Source: an uncultured Flavobacteriales bacterium | GTDB taxonomy: Bacteria > Bacteroidota > Bacteroidia > Flavobacteriales_D > Sanyastnellaceae | Assembly: GCA_937996585.1 (NCBI GenBank) | Contig: CALKUW010000272.1 | Span: 1-6,069, forward strand | DNA length: 6,069 nt | Reading direction: 5' to 3' | Notes under the pieces: model-generated | What the model was told of the DNA's origin: nothing | The model's database searches: none | The model's input: the letters and a program-made list of their open reading frames with translations, nothing else | Shown: piece by piece, positions 5,612 through 6,069 of the stretch | How positions within the stretch are numbered: position 1 is the stretch's first letter | How the letters are laid out: every line of letters begins with the position of its first letter | Translations under genes and position numbers: made by a program

Positions 5612-6069
5612 ATGGACCGCAACACCATCACCGGTTTCCTGCTGATTTTCGCGATGGTCATCGTGTATCAGCTCTACTTCGTTCCCGTCCCGGAGGCGGT
5701 GGACGAGACACAGCAGACCGCTGCCGCTACTCCCGAAGCTACAGACGAAATCGTCACCCTTCCTGCCGCCAGGAGCATCGAGGACAGCACCTACCTCCCC
5801 AAGACGGCCACGTTAACCTCAGACGTCCTGGAGGTCCAGATTTCCACGGACGGGGGCAACATCCTGTCCGCCGAGCTGCGCGACGGATTCCTCGACTACT
5901 GGAACAGCGAACCCATCCGGCTGTGGACGGAGTCGGGATCCGACATCAATTGGGTCGCGCGCGGCGAAGGTTCATACGACCAGTATTTCGACCTCACGGA
6001 AAGCACGCCTGAATCCGCCGTCCTGACCAACCGGGGCAACGGCCCCCTGCGCGAGCTCACTTACCGCAT
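5612..6069 (+). CDS. yidC: Membrane protein insertase YidC (3'-truncated by window edge)
   Basis: The first 152 residues of YidC/Oxa1-type insertase, which helps inner-membrane proteins fold and insert with or without SecYEG. The frame stays open to the end of the window. The start MDRNTITGFLLIFAMVIVYQLYF is the characteristic Bacteroidota N-terminus, with helix 1 at about residues 7-24. A low-complexity Ala/Thr/Glu/Pro linker follows (about 27-55), then the start of the periplasmic P1 beta-sandwich domain: LTSDVLEVQISTDGGNILSAELRDGFLDYW (about 68-97), the strand that usually reads L-x-x-x-G-G-x-x-x-x-x-x-L. The catalytic groove helices with the conserved Arg lie outside the window. The gap to kdsC is 20 bases with no Shine-Dalgarno and a possible promoter element (TAAGTTTG). 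Being co-directional with kdsC, it could be read from either message. The identity rests on the N-terminus and P1 pattern only. Confidence 0.87.
   Translation, partial: MDRNTITGFLLIFAMVIVYQLYFVPVPEAVDETQQTAAATPEATDEIVTLPAARSIEDSTYLPKTATLTSDVLEVQISTDGGNILSAELRDGFLDYWNSEPIRLWTESGSDINWVARGEGSYDQYFDLTESTPESAVLTNRGNGPLRELTYR

Noticed and set aside
5569..6012. A plus-strand open frame of 147 codons at the right end
   Set aside because: It is out of frame with the YidC reading frame starting at 5612, which has the family N-terminus and stays open to the window edge; the translation is Arg/Pro/His-rich shadow sequence.

Overview
The window reads as one uninterrupted plus-strand gene string from a GC-rich member of the Bacteroidota (about 60% G+C by eye). 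The assignment rests on protein style: a CcmC with the SLHPG / NPGFNSYDLD / FYPAVIGW loop, a CcmE ending in KCPSKYN, a very large CcmF with NKDLYTH, a neighbouring Rossmann-DUF2520 gene and KdsC-type phosphatase, a YidC starting MDRNTITGFLL, and almost no Shine-Dalgarno sequences. No family search was run, so genus-level placement is not possible.

Layout: 1-887 is the 3' part of ccmC/ccsA (start lies off the left edge); 884-1069 is ccmD; 1073-1480 is ccmE; 1506-4316 is ccmF. These four form the heme-delivery half of a System I cytochrome c maturation pathway. CcmC with CcmD loads heme onto the membrane-anchored chaperone CcmE, and CcmF transfers it to apocytochrome c on the outer face of the inner membrane. 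CcmA and CcmB would be expected just upstream, outside the window; no CcmG, CcmH or CcmI is seen here.

The string then continues without a break into 4313-5104 (Rossmann-fold/DUF2520 protein of unknown role), 5055-5591 (KDO 8-phosphate phosphatase, kdsC; lipopolysaccharide core synthesis) and 5612-6069 (5' part of yidC, membrane protein insertase, running off the right edge). Junctions are extremely tight: two ATGA stop/start overlaps (884-887, 4313-4316), a 3-base gap, a 50-base overlap in different frames, and gaps of only 25 and 20 bases. Everything here could be co-transcribed, although the last gap carries a TAAGTTTG element that could start a separate yidC message.

There are no RNA genes, mobile elements, CRISPR arrays or large repeats, and no gene-free stretch longer than 25 bases. 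I do not see a wholly new system. The points of most interest are the cysteine-type (CxxxY) heme-binding motif of CcmE, an Ig-like extracytoplasmic domain N-terminal to the CcmC core, the enlarged periplasmic domain of CcmF with a calcium-site-like DxDxDG motif, and the physical linkage of heme delivery with DUF2520, KDO synthesis and YidC.
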